Assembly: GCA_946886995.1 (NCBI GenBank)
Contig: CAMPJU010000069.1
Location: 1 to 6,789 of the forward strand
Direction of reading: 5' to 3'
Source of the DNA: an uncultured Lysobacteraceae bacterium
GTDB lineage: Bacteria; Pseudomonadota; Gammaproteobacteria; Xanthomonadales; Xanthomonadaceae
Length of the DNA: 6,789 bases
In this document: in pieces, positions 6,438 to 6,789 of the stretch
Position numbering within the stretch: the stretch's first letter is position 1
Layout: each line of letters opens with the position of its first letter
Notes under the pieces: generated by a model
What the model saw: only the letters and a program-made list of their open reading frames with translations
Told to the model about the DNA's origin: nothing
Database searches by the model: none
Made by a program: the position numbers and the translations under genes

Positions 6438-6789
6438 CAGAAGTCCGGGTCCCAGTCGACCGTGATCGTGCCGGCATCGAAATCCACCGCGGTGACGAAC
6501 TGCGGCTGCACGAACGGGAGCATCCGCTCGCGATCACCCTTCACGACCAGCACGTCGTTGGCGCCGGTGGCCAGCAGGTGCGAGACCGTCCCGAGTTCGA
6601 CGCCTTCGAGCGTGACGACGCGCAGGCCTTCCAGGTCGACCCAGTAGTACTCGTCGGCGCCGGGCGGCGGCAGCGCGGTGCGCGGGACCAGGATCTCGGT
6701 GCCACGCAGCGCCTCGGCGGCGTCGCGGTCATCGACGCCGGGCCGGCTGGCGACCACGCCCTTGGCGGGCTCGCGCCCGCGGACGCCAT
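6437..6789 (-). CDS. rimM: Ribosome maturation factor RimM, C-terminal part
   Basis: Partial: 116 codons and the stop are visible and the N-terminal third lies beyond the right edge (E. coli RimM is 182 residues). The visible part covers the end of the RimM N-terminal barrel ([20 protein letters not shown]) and the PRC-barrel domain, with [38 protein letters not shown] and the end TVDWDPDF, all close to E. coli. RimM binds S19 in the 30S subunit and assists late 30S assembly and 16S rRNA processing. The TGA stop overlaps the trmD start by one base. rpsP would be expected further right, outside the window. The frame is read from 6787; the true start is not in the window. Confidence 0.96.
   Translation of the reverse strand, partial: GVRGREPAKGVVASRPGVDDRDAAEALRGTEILVPRTALPPPGADEYYWVDLEGLRVVTLEGVELGTVSHLLATGANDVLVVKGDRERMLPFVQPQFVTAVDFDAGTITVDWDPDF

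Noticed and set aside
5835..6647. A 270-codon plus-strand frame antisense to trmD and rimM
   Set aside because: trmD and rimM on the minus strand are unmistakable. The plus frame crosses their boundary and has no features of its own.

Overview
The window looks like a core chromosomal stretch from a high-GC gammaproteobacterium, most likely the Xanthomonadaceae/Lysobacteraceae (Lysobacter, Luteimonas or Xanthomonas type). This rests on a GC content of roughly 70% by eye, protein sequences that align well from memory with E. coli MutS, TrmD, RimM, L19 and Hsp15, and a secreted S8 protease of the kind common in that family. The genus is an inference. I see no insertion sequence, prophage, CRISPR array, tRNA, rRNA or other sign of a mobile region.

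Layout from left to right. (1) Positions 1-634, minus strand: the N-terminal third or so of a secreted subtilisin-like protease, with signal peptide, I9-like propeptide and catalytic Asp. It runs off the left edge. (2) Positions 635-987: a 353-bp divergent intergenic region holding a 25-bp dyad close to the protease start and a possible -10 box just before mutS. (3) Positions 988-3591, plus strand: complete mutS. (4) Positions 3603-5067, minus strand: hslR (Hsp15, S4 RNA-binding) and, overlapping it upstream, an exported alpha/beta-hydrolase of the esterase/PHB-depolymerase-like type. mutS and hslR converge with an 11-bp gap. (5) Positions 5094-5154: two strong hairpins, the distal one being a good intrinsic terminator. 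(6) Positions 5165-6789, minus strand: rplS, trmD and the C-terminal part of rimM, which is the conserved rpsP-rimM-trmD-rplS ribosome-maturation operon read right to left and entering from the right edge.

rimM, trmD and rplS are a translation cassette: 30S maturation, tRNA m1G37 methylation and a 50S protein. rimM and trmD overlap by one base and are probably translationally coupled. A perfect TATAAT overlapping the trmD stop codon suggests that rplS may also have its own promoter. Transcription should mostly end at the terminator after rplS. The hydrolase and hslR would then be served by readthrough or by a promoter I cannot see, with hslR coupled to the hydrolase. mutS and the protease are separate units. 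The content is mostly ordinary housekeeping. The points worth a second look are regulatory: the 25-bp dyad, the trmD-stop TATAAT, a possibly leaderless mutS transcript, and the terminator lying inside the hydrolase leader.
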